Below are positions 1 to 6,607 of a stretch of 14,387 nucleotides of DNA, one piece after another. A model generated the notes under the pieces. It was not told the DNA's origin. It was given only the letters and a program-made list of their open reading frames with translations, and searched no databases. Each line of letters starts with the position of its first letter. The first letter of the stretch is position 1. Location: the NCBI GenBank assembly GCA_900551945.1, contig URYE01000073.1, positions 1 to 14,387 on the forward strand. The letters are read 5' to 3'. The translations under genes and the position numbers were made by a program. The DNA comes from an uncultured Eubacterium sp. (GTDB lineage: Bacteria > Bacillota > Clostridia > Lachnospirales > Lachnospiraceae).

Positions 1-2
1 AT

Positions 3-35
3 GACAATCTTAATACAGCAATTTTAAATGATTAA
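3..35 (+). CDS. Possible C-terminal tail of an upstream gene (partial)
   Basis: The third reading frame is open from the window edge and reads DNLNTAILND before a TAA stop at 33-35. A clean hairpin terminator starts six bases later, which is the usual spacing for the end of a gene. Ten residues are too few to name the product. The tail is inferred from this arrangement, not recognised. Confidence 0.3.
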   Translation, partial: DNLNTAILND

Positions 36-40
36 TTAAG

Positions 41-70
41 AAAAGGGCAATTTATAATGCCCTTTTATTT
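41..70 (+). terminator. Intrinsic terminator of the upstream gene
   Basis: A perfect 9-bp stem pairs AAAAGGGCA (41-49) with TGCCCTTTT (58-66) around an 8-base loop and runs into a T-rich tail (63-70). It separates the upstream gene from the regulator at 229. The A-rich 5' arm means it could also work partly in the reverse direction. Confidence 0.75.
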
Positions 71-228
71 TCTATTACAATATTTTATTTAATTCTATTA
101 ATATTTTATAAATATGATATATTGTTATAAAGATATACACATGGAAGAAATTTACAATGTATTTAATAATAAAATATATTCAACTTATTATAGTAATATG
201 ATAATATAGATTAGAAAAGGAGTTCATA

Positions 229-1320
229 ATGATATCAAATCAGATTTTACAGACAACAGTTGATGGGCTTAAGTCTATTTCAAGGGTTGATTTGTGTGTT
301 ATAGATGCAGATGGAAAGATTGCAGCAAAGACATTTGAAGACACATCAGGGTGTGTAGCAGATGCAATTGCATTTATTGATTCACCAGCAGAAAGTCAAG
401 TTGTTAATGGCTATCAATTTTTCAAGGTGCTTGATGAACAGAACCTTGAATACATATTACTTGCAAGAGGTACAAGTGATGATGTATATATGGTAGGAAA
501 GTTAGCAGCATTTCAGATACAGAACTTATTAGTAGCTTACAAGGAACGTTTTGATAAAGACAACTTTATTAAAAATCTTCTTCTTGACAATTTGCTTAGA
601 GTAGATATGTACACAAGAGCAGAAAAGCTCCATATAGATACAGATGTTAAGAGAGTAGTATATATTATCGAAACAAAGCATGAAAAGGATACTAATGCGC
701 TTGAAACAGTAAGAACTCTTTTTGCGGGAAAGACTAAAGATTTTATTACAGCAGTTGATGAAAAGAGCATAATTCTTGTTAAAGAAGTGCGAGGAAATGA
801 AACTTATGATGAACTTGATAAGACAGCAGAAGTTATAATTGATATGCTTAATACAGAAGCTATGAGTTCAGCCCATGTAGCTTATGGAACAGTTGTTAAT
901 GACATAAGGGAAGTATCAAGGTCATACAAAGAAGCTAAAATGGCACTTGATGTAGGGAAAATATTCTACAGCAATAAGAGTGTTGTTGCGTACAATAGGC
1001 TCGGAATAGGAAGACTTATATATCAGCTTCCAATTCCACTTTGTCAGATGTTTATTAAGGAAATATTCGGTGGAAAGTCACCAGATGATTTTGATGATGA
1101 AACATTATCTACAATTAATAAGTTCTTTGAAAATAGCCTTAATGTGTCAGAAACATCAAGACAGCTTTATATTCACAGAAACACTCTTGTATATAGACTT
1201 GATAAGTTACAAAAAACGACTAATCTTGATTTAAGAGTATTTGATGATGCAATCACATTTAAGATTGCACTTATGGTTGTAAAATATATGAAATATATGG
1301 AAAGTAAAGATACATTTTAA
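229..1320 (+). CDS. PucR/CdaR-family transcriptional regulator
   Basis: A 363-residue DNA-binding regulator. The C-terminus (about residues 305-350, from NVSETSRQLYIHRNTLVYRL) is the PucR-type helix-turn-helix found in CdaR sugar-diacid and PucR purine regulators. The central part (about 120-290) resembles the degenerate GGDEF-like domain that precedes it in that family. The N-terminal 110 residues look like a small sensory domain, ligand unknown. The ATG at 229 follows AAAGGAG (216-222) at a 6-base spacing. Only 15 bases separate its stop from ftsE, so it is probably the first gene of an operon with ftsEX. That placement is odd for a sugar-diacid regulator and suggests either a role in envelope or division control or simple co-transcription. 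Family assignment is firm; target and ligand cannot be read from sequence. Confidence 0.88.
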   Translation: MISNQILQTTVDGLKSISRVDLCVIDADGKIAAKTFEDTSGCVADAIAFIDSPAESQVVNGYQFFKVLDEQNLEYILLARGTSDDVYMVGKLAAFQIQNLLVAYKERFDKDNFIKNLLLDNLLRVDMYTRAEKLHIDTDVKRVVYIIETKHEKDTNALETVRTLFAGKTKDFITAVDEKSIILVKEVRGNETYDELDKTAEVIIDMLNTEAMSSAHVAYGTVVNDIREVSRSYKEAKMALDVGKIFYSNKSVVAYNRLGIGRLIYQLPIPLCQMFIKEIFGGKSPDDFDDETLSTINKFFENSLNVSETSRQLYIHRNTLVYRLDKLQKTTNLDLRVFDDAITFKIALMVVKYMKYMESKDTF

Positions 1321-1321
1321 T

Positions 1322-1326
1322 GGAGG
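1322..1326 (+). promoter_or_regulatory. Ribosome binding site of ftsE
   Basis: GGAGG lies 9 bases before the ATG at 1336 and two bases after the regulator's stop codon. It supports the ftsE start and tight translational linkage to the gene before it. Confidence 0.75.
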
Positions 1327-1335
1327 ACATTACTC

Positions 1336-2022
1336 ATGATAATCTTAGAAGATGTAACTAAAACTTATGCTTCTGGAGTTCCTGCACTTAATGGAGTTAA
1401 TCTTCATATACAGAAGGGTGAGTTTGTATTTATAGTTGGTAAAAGTGGTTCAGGTAAGTCAACACTTATAAAATTACTGTTGAATGAATTAGAGCCTACA
1501 GCAGGAAAGATATATGTAAATAAAAAATATCTTAATAAAATAACAAGAAAGAAATTGCCATATTTAAGACGAGATATTGGCGTTGTATTTCAGGATTTCC
1601 GTCTTTTAGAGGATAGAAATGTCTATGAAAATATTGCATTTGCACAAAAAGTAATAGAAGCACCACCACGACAGATTAAAAGTAGAGTGCTTTCAATGCT
1701 TTCAATGGTAGGATTACTTGATAAATATAAAGCATATCCAAGTCAGCTTTCAGGTGGTGAACAACAGCGTGTTGCTATAGCAAGAGCATTGGTAAACAGA
1801 CCTGCTATTTTACTTTGTGATGAGCCTACAGGTAATCTTGACCCTGGCAATTCGGCTGAAATTATGAAAATTCTTAATCAGGCAAACAAGCAAGGAACTA
1901 CAGTGCTTGTTGTTACTCATAACATGGATATTGTTCAACAGATGAAGAAGAGAACAATTACAATGAGTGAGGGCAAGATAATCAGCGATTTGGAAAAGGG
2001 TGGATATTTTTATGAAGATTAG
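1336..2022 (+). CDS. ftsE: Cell division ATP-binding protein FtsE
   Basis: A 228-residue cytoplasmic ABC ATPase that drives the FtsEX complex, which couples ATP hydrolysis to activation of peptidoglycan hydrolases at division or elongation sites. Visible motifs are Walker A GKSGSGKST (35-43), the Q-loop Q86 in VVFQDFRLL, the signature LSGGEQQR (138-145), Walker B ILLCDE (158-163) followed by PTGNLDP, and the switch histidine H195 in VVTHN. The run from VVFQDFRLL to NVYENIAF is typical of FtsE rather than other small ABC ATPases. Length is normal for the family. Its TAG stop (2020-2022) lies inside the start of ftsX, as in most bacteria, so the two are translationally coupled. Confidence 0.97.
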   Translation: MIILEDVTKTYASGVPALNGVNLHIQKGEFVFIVGKSGSGKSTLIKLLLNELEPTAGKIYVNKKYLNKITRKKLPYLRRDIGVVFQDFRLLEDRNVYENIAFAQKVIEAPPRQIKSRVLSMLSMVGLLDKYKAYPSQLSGGEQQRVAIARALVNRPAILLCDEPTGNLDPGNSAEIMKILNQANKQGTTVLVVTHNMDIVQQMKKRTITMSEGKIISDLEKGGYFYED

Positions 2023-2920
2023 GTCATTATTTTATCAGATAAAGCAGGGCTTTAAGAACATATATAGAAATAGATTGTTCTCACTTGCTTCAATAGCGAC
2101 AATTACAGCATGTATATTTTTATTTGGTATGTTTTATTCAATTGTAACCAATTTTCAGTATATGGTTAAAAAAGCTGAAAATGATGTATGCGTAACAGTA
2201 TTCTTTAATGAAGGACTTTCAGATGCAGATATTAAAAAACTAGGCGACACGATTAAAAATAGAGTAGAAGTATCTGATATTCATTATACATCAGCAGAAG
2301 AAGCATGGAATAACTTTAAAAACGAGTATTTTAAAGATTACCCAGAATTAGCAGAAGGATTTAAAGATGATAATCCATTAGCGAATTCTGCTTCATATGA
2401 AGTATATTTAAGTGATACCGGAATGCAGTCAACACTTGTTTCATATCTTGAAAACTTAAACGGTGTAAGACAGGTTAATCGTTCAGAGGCTACAGCAAGT
2501 AGTCTTTCAAGTGCGGCAAAGCTTGTAGGTTATGTATCAATTGCAGTTATAGTGATTTTGCTTGCTGTATCTGTATTCCTTATTACTAACACGATTGTAA
2601 TAGGTATTACCGTACGAAAAGAAGAAATTTCAATTATGAAATTTATTGGAGCGACAGATGCGTTTGTTAATGCGCCATTCTTCATTGAAGGTATATCAAT
2701 AGGTGTAATTGGTTCAATTATTCCATTATTTATATTGAGATATATGTATACTAATATTGTTGATTATGTACTTGGAAAGTTTAATATACTTAGTAATATT
2801 CTTGTATTTCTTCCTGCAAATGATGTATTTAATGTACTTGTTCCAGTTGCTATTGTATTAGGAATTGGAATTGGTATTGTAGGAACATTATTTGCTGTAC
2901 ATAAACATGCAAACGTATAA
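2012..2920 (+). CDS. ftsX: Cell division protein FtsX, permease-like subunit
   Basis: A 302-residue integral membrane protein, partner of FtsE. It starts MKIRSLFYQIKQGFKNIYRN, the typical amphipathic N-terminus. There are four membrane segments at about residues 22-44, 172-198, 224-246 and 275-297. A large outside loop (about 50-165) lies between the first and second; in other species this loop touches the hydrolase or its adaptor. The ATG at 2012 overlaps the end of ftsE by 11 bases, with AAAAGGG (1994-2000) 11 bases upstream. An in-frame GTG at 2000 would add MDIF, but the ATG gives the family-typical start, so I chose it. A hairpin terminator follows the stop. The next gene is the probable target hydrolase. 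Confidence 0.95.
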   Translation: MKIRSLFYQIKQGFKNIYRNRLFSLASIATITACIFLFGMFYSIVTNFQYMVKKAENDVCVTVFFNEGLSDADIKKLGDTIKNRVEVSDIHYTSAEEAWNNFKNEYFKDYPELAEGFKDDNPLANSASYEVYLSDTGMQSTLVSYLENLNGVRQVNRSEATASSLSSAAKLVGYVSIAVIVILLAVSVFLITNTIVIGITVRKEEISIMKFIGATDAFVNAPFFIEGISIGVIGSIIPLFILRYMYTNIVDYVLGKFNILSNILVFLPANDVFNVLVPVAIVLGIGIGIVGTLFAVHKHANV

Positions 2921-2932
2921 GAGTGATTTTAC

Positions 2933-2977
2933 AAGGTTGTCGCATATAATTTTTATGCGGCAGCCTTTTGCCGTTTT
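2933..2977 (+). terminator. Intrinsic terminator after ftsX
   Basis: A 14-bp stem (2933-2946 with 2954-2967), including two G-U pairs and a 7-base loop, is followed by TTTTGCCGTTTT. The T tract is broken by GCCG, so termination may be partial and allow read-through into the hydrolase gene. Confidence 0.75.
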
Positions 2978-2991
2978 ATAAAGTTATTTTT

Positions 2992-3000
2992 TGTTATGAA
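2992..3000 (+). promoter_or_regulatory. Weak candidate promoter for the M23 hydrolase gene
   Basis: TGTTATGAA reads as an extended -10 element (TG-n-TATGAA) just after the ftsX terminator, about 28 bases before the chosen start codon. There is no convincing -35 box at the right distance, so this is tentative. Confidence 0.25.
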
Positions 3001-3027
3001 TAAAAAAGCAGCGGAATGGAGATTTTT

Positions 3028-4509
3028 ATGGATAAAAGATATAAAAATATTTGTATTAAATCATTTGTAAAAAAAGGAATAATTATAGTTTTAGTAACAA
3101 CAATGACAGTTAAAACACTACATTTTAATTTTATAGAAAATACAATAAATGTATATGGTGATACTACAACTGAAGACTTAAATGCTGCACAAGATAAAAA
3201 GAATGACATTAATGTTCAGATACAAAATACTCAAGAAGAAATTGCAAAGCTTCAACAGCAATCGAGTGATACTAAGGCATATATAGCACAGCTTGACAGT
3301 AAAATGAATGAATTAGATATATCACTTTATAACCTTAATAATGATATAACTCTTAAGCAAGAAGAAATCGACAATGCAGAAGCGGGACTTGCTCAGGCAA
3401 TAGTTGACTCAGAAGAACAGTATGCTTCAATGAAGCTTAGAATAAAGTTTATGTATGAACGTAGTACAGAAAATTATCTTCAAATACTTTTTTCAGCAAG
3501 TAATATGGGAGATATGTTAAATAGAGCAGAGTATATAAGTAAAATTTCCGAATATGATAGAGAAATGCTTGAAAAATACCAAGAAACAGTTGATTATATT
3601 GCACAAACAAAGGCTCAACTTGAAAGTGATTATGTACAGCTAGATAATATGGCTACTTCTCTTGAGTCAGAAAAAGGTTCTCTTTCTGTAGTTCAAGAAG
3701 CTAAAAATGCAGAACTTATGGCTTTAAATGAACAGACAGACACAGCAATGGAAAAGGAAAGCTCACTCCATGCTGACCTTGCAGCACAAGAAAGTGAAAT
3801 TGAAGCTATGGAGGCACAGATTGCAGCACAAGAAGAAGCAAGACGACAAGCTGAGTTAGAAGCACAAAGAAGAGCCGAGGAAGAACAAAGTAGAGCAGAA
3901 GAAGCAAGACGACAAGCAGAAGAAGCTGCTAAAGCAACAAAGTCACAGCTTGTTGACAATAGTGCAATAGGAAATTCTGGAAATGCTTCTCTTGATGATA
4001 GTACAACAAGTAGTACAAGTGCAACTGCTTCAACAAGTGCGACAAGCAGTTCAAATACAAGCTCTAATAGCAGTAGCAATAGCTCGTCTAGTTCTTCTTC
4101 TAATAGTCAGCAGACTTCATCATCAGGCTTTGTGTGGCCAACGGTGTCAAGAAGAATTACATCAGACTATGGAGATACAGAAGATAGAAGTTCTGGTCAT
4201 CAAGGAATAGATATAGGAGCTACAACTCCAGGAGTATCAGGTGACGCTATATATGCCGCTGCCAGTGGTACAGTAACACTTGCTACATATAGTTCATCGG
4301 CTGGTAATTGGATATGGATATATCATGGAAATGGATTGTATACAGTATATATGCACTGTTCAGCTCTCCTTGTTTCTGTTGGTGATACAGTTTCACAAGG
4401 ACAGACGATTGCGAGAATGGGTTCAACTGGTAATTCAACAGGAGCACATCTTCATTTTGGTGTAAGACTTAATGGCTCTTATGTTAATCCGTGGAATTAT
4501 GTCGGATAA
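3028..4509 (+). CDS. Secreted coiled-coil M23 peptidoglycan hydrolase, PcsB/CwlO-like; candidate FtsEX partner
   Basis: A 493-residue cell-wall enzyme. A basic N-terminus and hydrophobic stretch (about 17-28) form a signal peptide or anchor. Residues about 50-300 are a long coiled coil, with the segment around LRIKFMYERSTENYLQILFS resembling the PcsB-type N-terminal domain. A Ser/Thr/Asn-rich linker covers about 312-366. Residues 367-493 are an M23 (LytM) metallopeptidase: HQGID with H391 and D395, YMH with H443, and HLHF with H474 and H476 supply the expected zinc and catalytic residues. It should cut peptide cross-links in peptidoglycan. The start at 3028 has GGAG six bases upstream (3018-3021); an ATG at 3016 in the same frame lacks a binding site. 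Its place next to ftsEX, and the known FtsEX-PcsB and FtsEX-CwlO pairs, make it the likely FtsEX effector, but PcsB and CwlO themselves carry a different catalytic domain. Confidence 0.92.
   Translation: MDKRYKNICIKSFVKKGIIIVLVTTMTVKTLHFNFIENTINVYGDTTTEDLNAAQDKKNDINVQIQNTQEEIAKLQQQSSDTKAYIAQLDSKMNELDISLYNLNNDITLKQEEIDNAEAGLAQAIVDSEEQYASMKLRIKFMYERSTENYLQILFSASNMGDMLNRAEYISKISEYDREMLEKYQETVDYIAQTKAQLESDYVQLDNMATSLESEKGSLSVVQEAKNAELMALNEQTDTAMEKESSLHADLAAQESEIEAMEAQIAAQEEARRQAELEAQRRAEEEQSRAEEARRQAEEAAKATKSQLVDNSAIGNSGNASLDDSTTSSTSATASTSATSSSNTSSNSSSNSSSSSSSNSQQTSSSGFVWPTVSRRITSDYGDTEDRSSGHQGIDIGATTPGVSGDAIYAAASGTVTLATYSSSAGNWIWIYHGNGLYTVYMHCSALLVSVGDTVSQGQTIARMGSTGNSTGAHLHFGVRLNGSYVNPWNYVG
3831..3917 (+). 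repeat. 21-bp direct repeat inside the coiled coil
   Basis: The 21 bases at 3831-3851 recur exactly at 3897-3917, a period of 66 bases or 22 codons. They encode EEARRQA twice (from residues 269 and 291). The segment between is also Arg/Glu/Ala-rich. This looks like internal duplication of a coiled-coil segment that keeps the reading frame. Confidence 0.8.
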
Positions 4510-4574
4510 ATTTATTTTCTAAAGCAAATTCTATATTAAATAAGTTTACAAGTTTTTGTTTTATTTATGTGAGT

Positions 4575-4615
4575 AATAGCCAAAGTCTGAGTTTATAGTA
4601 GACTTATCGGCTGTT
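4575..4615 (+). other. Imperfect hairpin in the region before the S41 protease gene
   Basis: The outer stem pairs 4575-4581 (AATAGCC) with 4609-4615 (GGCTGTT, one G-U pair). The inner stem pairs AAGTCT (4583-4588) with AGACTT (4600-4605), with an asymmetric internal loop between them. No T tract follows, so it is not a standard terminator. It could be a structured leader, an RNA-processing site, or chance in AT-rich DNA. I do not recognise it as a known riboswitch. Confidence 0.35.
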
Positions 4616-4623
4616 GCAATAAC

Positions 4624-4653
4624 TTGATAAGCTAATAGAGTGTGAGTTTTATA
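4624..4653 (+). promoter_or_regulatory. Weak candidate promoter for the S41 protease gene
   Basis: TTGATA (4624-4629) and TTTATA (4648-4653) are 18 bases apart, about 34 bases before the start codon. The match is moderate and such boxes arise easily in this AT-rich DNA. Confidence 0.3.
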
Positions 4654-4686
4654 GTGAAAGTGTTGATTTAAAGAAAGGAATTAAAA

Positions 4687-5997
4687 ATGGATAATCAATT
4701 CAACAATGAAGATGATTACAATAATAAGAATCAATTTAATGTTTATAATCAAAGAAAAAATAAAAGAAAGTCAAAGCATTACTTTGGACTTGGTGCGTTT
4801 ACAGGAGTAGTATGTACTTTGCTTGTTATGATTATAATTGTTGGTGCAGTTTTTGTAAGATTTTATCAGGCAGGCTATATCCACATAGCTACAAATGGTC
4901 AAATATATATTCAAGATATAGCTTCTAGTGCTAGTACTGGTATTGGAAGTGAAGTAGAAGCAAAGCTAAATGCAATGGATAGTGTGTTAGATACATTTTA
5001 TTTTGATGATGTAGACGAAGAAACGGCAAAAGATAACATTTATAAAGCATATCTTAGCTCTTATGGTGATAAATATACAGTGTATTATACCGCTGATGAG
5101 TATAAGAGTCTTTTAGAGTCTACAACAGGTAAGTTTAGTGGGATAGGTGCTGTATGTCAGAAGATGGATAATGGAACTATTCTTATAACAGAAGCTTATG
5201 AAGAAGCTCCAGCTTATAAAGCAGGAATACGAAAAGGTGATTATGTATCTAAGGTAGATGGTCAAGATATAACAGATATGGATTTATCGACGGCTGTTGC
5301 TCTTATCAAGGGAGAGAAAGGAACTAGTGTACATCTTGAAGTAATAAGAGATGATACAACATTTGAATGTGATGTAGTAAGAGATGATATAGATATCCGT
5401 ACAGTTAGTTATTCTATGCGTGAAAATGATATTGGCTATATTTTAATTTCTCAGTTCGATACAGTTACAACTAACCAGTTCAAATCAGCACTTGATGACT
5501 TGACAGCTCAAGGAATGAAAGGACTTGTAATTGATATACGTTCTAATCCGGGTGGAGTGTTAGGAACTGTTGTAGATATGCTTGATGAAATTCTTCCAGA
5601 TGGACTTATTGTGTATACACAAGATAAAGATGGCAACAAAACAGAGTACAAAGGGTCTAATAAAAATGAGCTTACAGTTCCATTAGCTGTTCTTGTTGAT
5701 GGCAACAGTGCAAGTGCTTCTGAAATATTTGCGGGAGCTGTTCAAGATTATGGTATTGGAAATATTATCGGAACACAGACATTTGGTAAAGGTATAGTAC
5801 AGACTATAAGACCGATGACGGATGGAAGTGCTATAAAGTATACAATTGCAAAGTATTTTACCCCAAAGGGACAGGATATTCATGGAAATGGAGTTACTCC
5901 TGATATTGTAATAGAGTATGAACCTAGTGATGACGGTAGTGTAGATAATCAGCTTGAAGCAGCAATGGATTATGTAAAGAGTCAAATTAATAATTAG
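4687..5997 (+). CDS. Membrane-anchored S41 carboxy-terminal processing protease (CtpA/CtpB family) with PDZ domain
   Basis: A 436-residue serine protease acting outside the membrane. A polar Asn-rich cytoplasmic tail (1-32) precedes one membrane segment (about 36-57). A PDZ domain covers about 145-225 (from KFSGIGAVC to LEVIRDD) and should recognise substrate C-termini. The S41 catalytic domain follows: S343 in GNSASASEIFAGA, K368 in TFGKG, and Q372 in GIVQ give the Ser-Lys-Gln set with the 25- and 4-residue spacing known for E. coli Prc. The RSNPGG motif and the ending GNGVTPDI are also typical. The ATG at 4687 follows AAAGGA (4674-4679) at 7 bases. Relatives process envelope proteins, for example CtpB in Bacillus sporulation signalling. 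Its substrate here is unknown; the adjacent hydrolase is a possibility, not shown. It ends in a strong terminator. Confidence 0.93.
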   Translation: MDNQFNNEDDYNNKNQFNVYNQRKNKRKSKHYFGLGAFTGVVCTLLVMIIIVGAVFVRFYQAGYIHIATNGQIYIQDIASSASTGIGSEVEAKLNAMDSVLDTFYFDDVDEETAKDNIYKAYLSSYGDKYTVYYTADEYKSLLESTTGKFSGIGAVCQKMDNGTILITEAYEEAPAYKAGIRKGDYVSKVDGQDITDMDLSTAVALIKGEKGTSVHLEVIRDDTTFECDVVRDDIDIRTVSYSMRENDIGYILISQFDTVTTNQFKSALDDLTAQGMKGLVIDIRSNPGGVLGTVVDMLDEILPDGLIVYTQDKDGNKTEYKGSNKNELTVPLAVLVDGNSASASEIFAGAVQDYGIGNIIGTQTFGKGIVQTIRPMTDGSAIKYTIAKYFTPKGQDIHGNGVTPDIVIEYEPSDDGSVDNQLEAAMDYVKSQINN

Positions 5998-6003
5998 AGA
6001 GTT

Positions 6004-6048
6004 TATAGTGGGAGTGGCATTAAGTTAGCCATTTCCACTATATTTTTT
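6004..6048 (+). terminator. Strong intrinsic terminator after the S41 protease gene
   Basis: A 15-bp stem pairs 6004-6018 with 6028-6042 (two G-U pairs, 9-base loop) and is followed directly by six Ts (6043-6048). It begins seven bases after the stop codon. It isolates the upstream envelope genes from the uvrB region, so uvrB needs its own promoter. Confidence 0.9.
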
Positions 6049-6277
6049 AGGGATTGAAGATATTAGGAGTATATAAACACACACTAAAAAAGAATAATGG
6101 TGCATTTATTGGTTATATACTACTGTTATCTTATGGAAGTTTATAAGTTATCTAACAAGTATGTTCGCTATTATTATATAAAAATAGATTATTATTTTTT
6201 AAATGGTAAATTTAGTTGTTATATATTATTGCTATTTTATGTAAGTTTACCTAAATGCAAAATATAAGAATTAAAGA
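6049..6277. other. Non-coding AT-rich spacer with a degenerate direct repeat
   Basis: No credible gene lies here in any frame. The only structure I see is a 32-base imperfect direct repeat (6112-6143 and 6218-6249, listed separately). The stretch separates the S41 protease terminator from the uvrB promoter. Confidence 0.6.
6112..6249 (+). repeat. Imperfect direct repeat upstream of the uvrB promoter
   Basis: Bases 6112-6143 and 6218-6249 align without gaps over 32 positions, with 5 mismatches, four of them C/T changes. The copies are 106 bases apart. The pattern suggests an old duplication that has decayed, or a family of intergenic sequences. Function is unknown. Confidence 0.5.
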
Positions 6278-6289
6278 GAACAAATGTTT
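6278..6289 (+). promoter_or_regulatory. LexA (SOS) operator of uvrB
   Basis: GAACAAATGTTT matches the Gram-positive LexA box form GAAC-N4-GTTY. It overlaps the first two bases of the -35 box of the promoter at 6288-6316, so bound LexA would block RNA polymerase. uvrB is a classic SOS gene, which supports the reading. LexA itself is not encoded in the window. Confidence 0.75.
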
Positions 6290-6316
6290 GCTTTTTCAAA
6301 ATAGGTGTGGTATAAT
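6288..6316 (+). promoter_or_regulatory. Promoter of uvrB (probably uvrBA), sigma-A type
   Basis: TTGCTT (6288-6293) and TATAAT (6311-6316) are 17 bases apart, and TGG just before TATAAT makes an extended -10. This is the best promoter in the window. Transcription would begin near 6323, giving a leader of roughly 290 bases before the uvrB start. It overlaps the LexA box at 6278-6289. Confidence 0.8.
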
Positions 6317-6321
6317 ATGTA

Positions 6322-6331
6322 CAAACATTTG
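6322..6331 (-). promoter_or_regulatory. Inverted copy of the operator core
   Basis: CAAACATTTG is the exact reverse complement of CAAATGTTTG at 6281-6290, with 31 bases between them covering the -10 box. On the minus strand it keeps the C-AAAT-GTTT part of the LexA box but not the leading GAA. It may be a second, weaker LexA half-site or a site for another regulator. Confidence 0.45.
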
Positions 6332-6601
6332 GAATAATTGATTATATATGAAATTAATACAATGGCAAAATTTTGCTTTATAAATAAGTGATAAATTAGA
6401 TTAAGAAGATATGTTTAACTAATTATAAAAAATTAAAGTAAGGTTATTTGGATATTCAACAGTATTAAGTAAGTTTGCAATTTTATTGTGATAAGCAATA
6501 AGCAATAAGCAATAAGAGATTTGTCTGCATTAGAAATAGTGCAATAACAGTGTATAGTTAAGTTTATATATTTTATTAATAGCTTGACGAATAATAGAAA
6601 T
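6332..6601 (+). other. Long untranslated leader of uvrB
   Basis: Between the promoter and the uvrB ribosome binding site there is no credible gene; the small ORFs present lack binding sites. It contains a 12-base palindrome GCAAAATTTTGC (6365-6376) and the 7-bp tandem repeat at 6491-6516. I recognise no riboswitch or T-box. Confidence 0.5.
6491..6516 (+). repeat. Heptanucleotide tandem repeat (ATAAGCA, 3.7 copies)
   Basis: The 7-base unit ATAAGCA occurs three times in full (6491-6511) plus five more bases (6512-6516), with no mismatch. It lies in the untranslated leader about 95 bases before the uvrB start. Short perfect repeats like this tend to change copy number by slippage, so length may vary among strains. 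Confidence 0.9.
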
Positions 6602-6607
6602 GAGGTG
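6602..6607 (+). promoter_or_regulatory. Ribosome binding site deciding the uvrB start
   Basis: GAGGTG lies just before the ATG at 6612. An in-frame ATG at 6600 overlaps this site and would add MRCN, so it is unlikely to be the real start. Confidence 0.75.

Noticed and set aside
2000..2011. GTG start adding four residues to FtsX
   Set aside because: It sits on the likely ribosome binding site and gives an untypical N-terminus; the ATG at 2012 matches the family.
3693..4079. 128-codon open frame on the minus strand, rich in Ser, Ala and Leu
   Set aside because: It is antisense to the coiled coil and low-complexity linker of the hydrolase gene. The repetitive codons there avoid stops on the other strand; there is no ribosome binding site and no recognisable domain.
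6318..6384. Tiny ORFs (MYKHLE and an 11-codon frame) in the uvrB leader
   Set aside because: Neither has a ribosome binding site, and frames this short are expected by chance in AT-rich DNA.
6491..6516. Tandem repeat as a CRISPR remnant
   Set aside because: Units are 7 bases and contiguous, with no spacers and no cas genes nearby.
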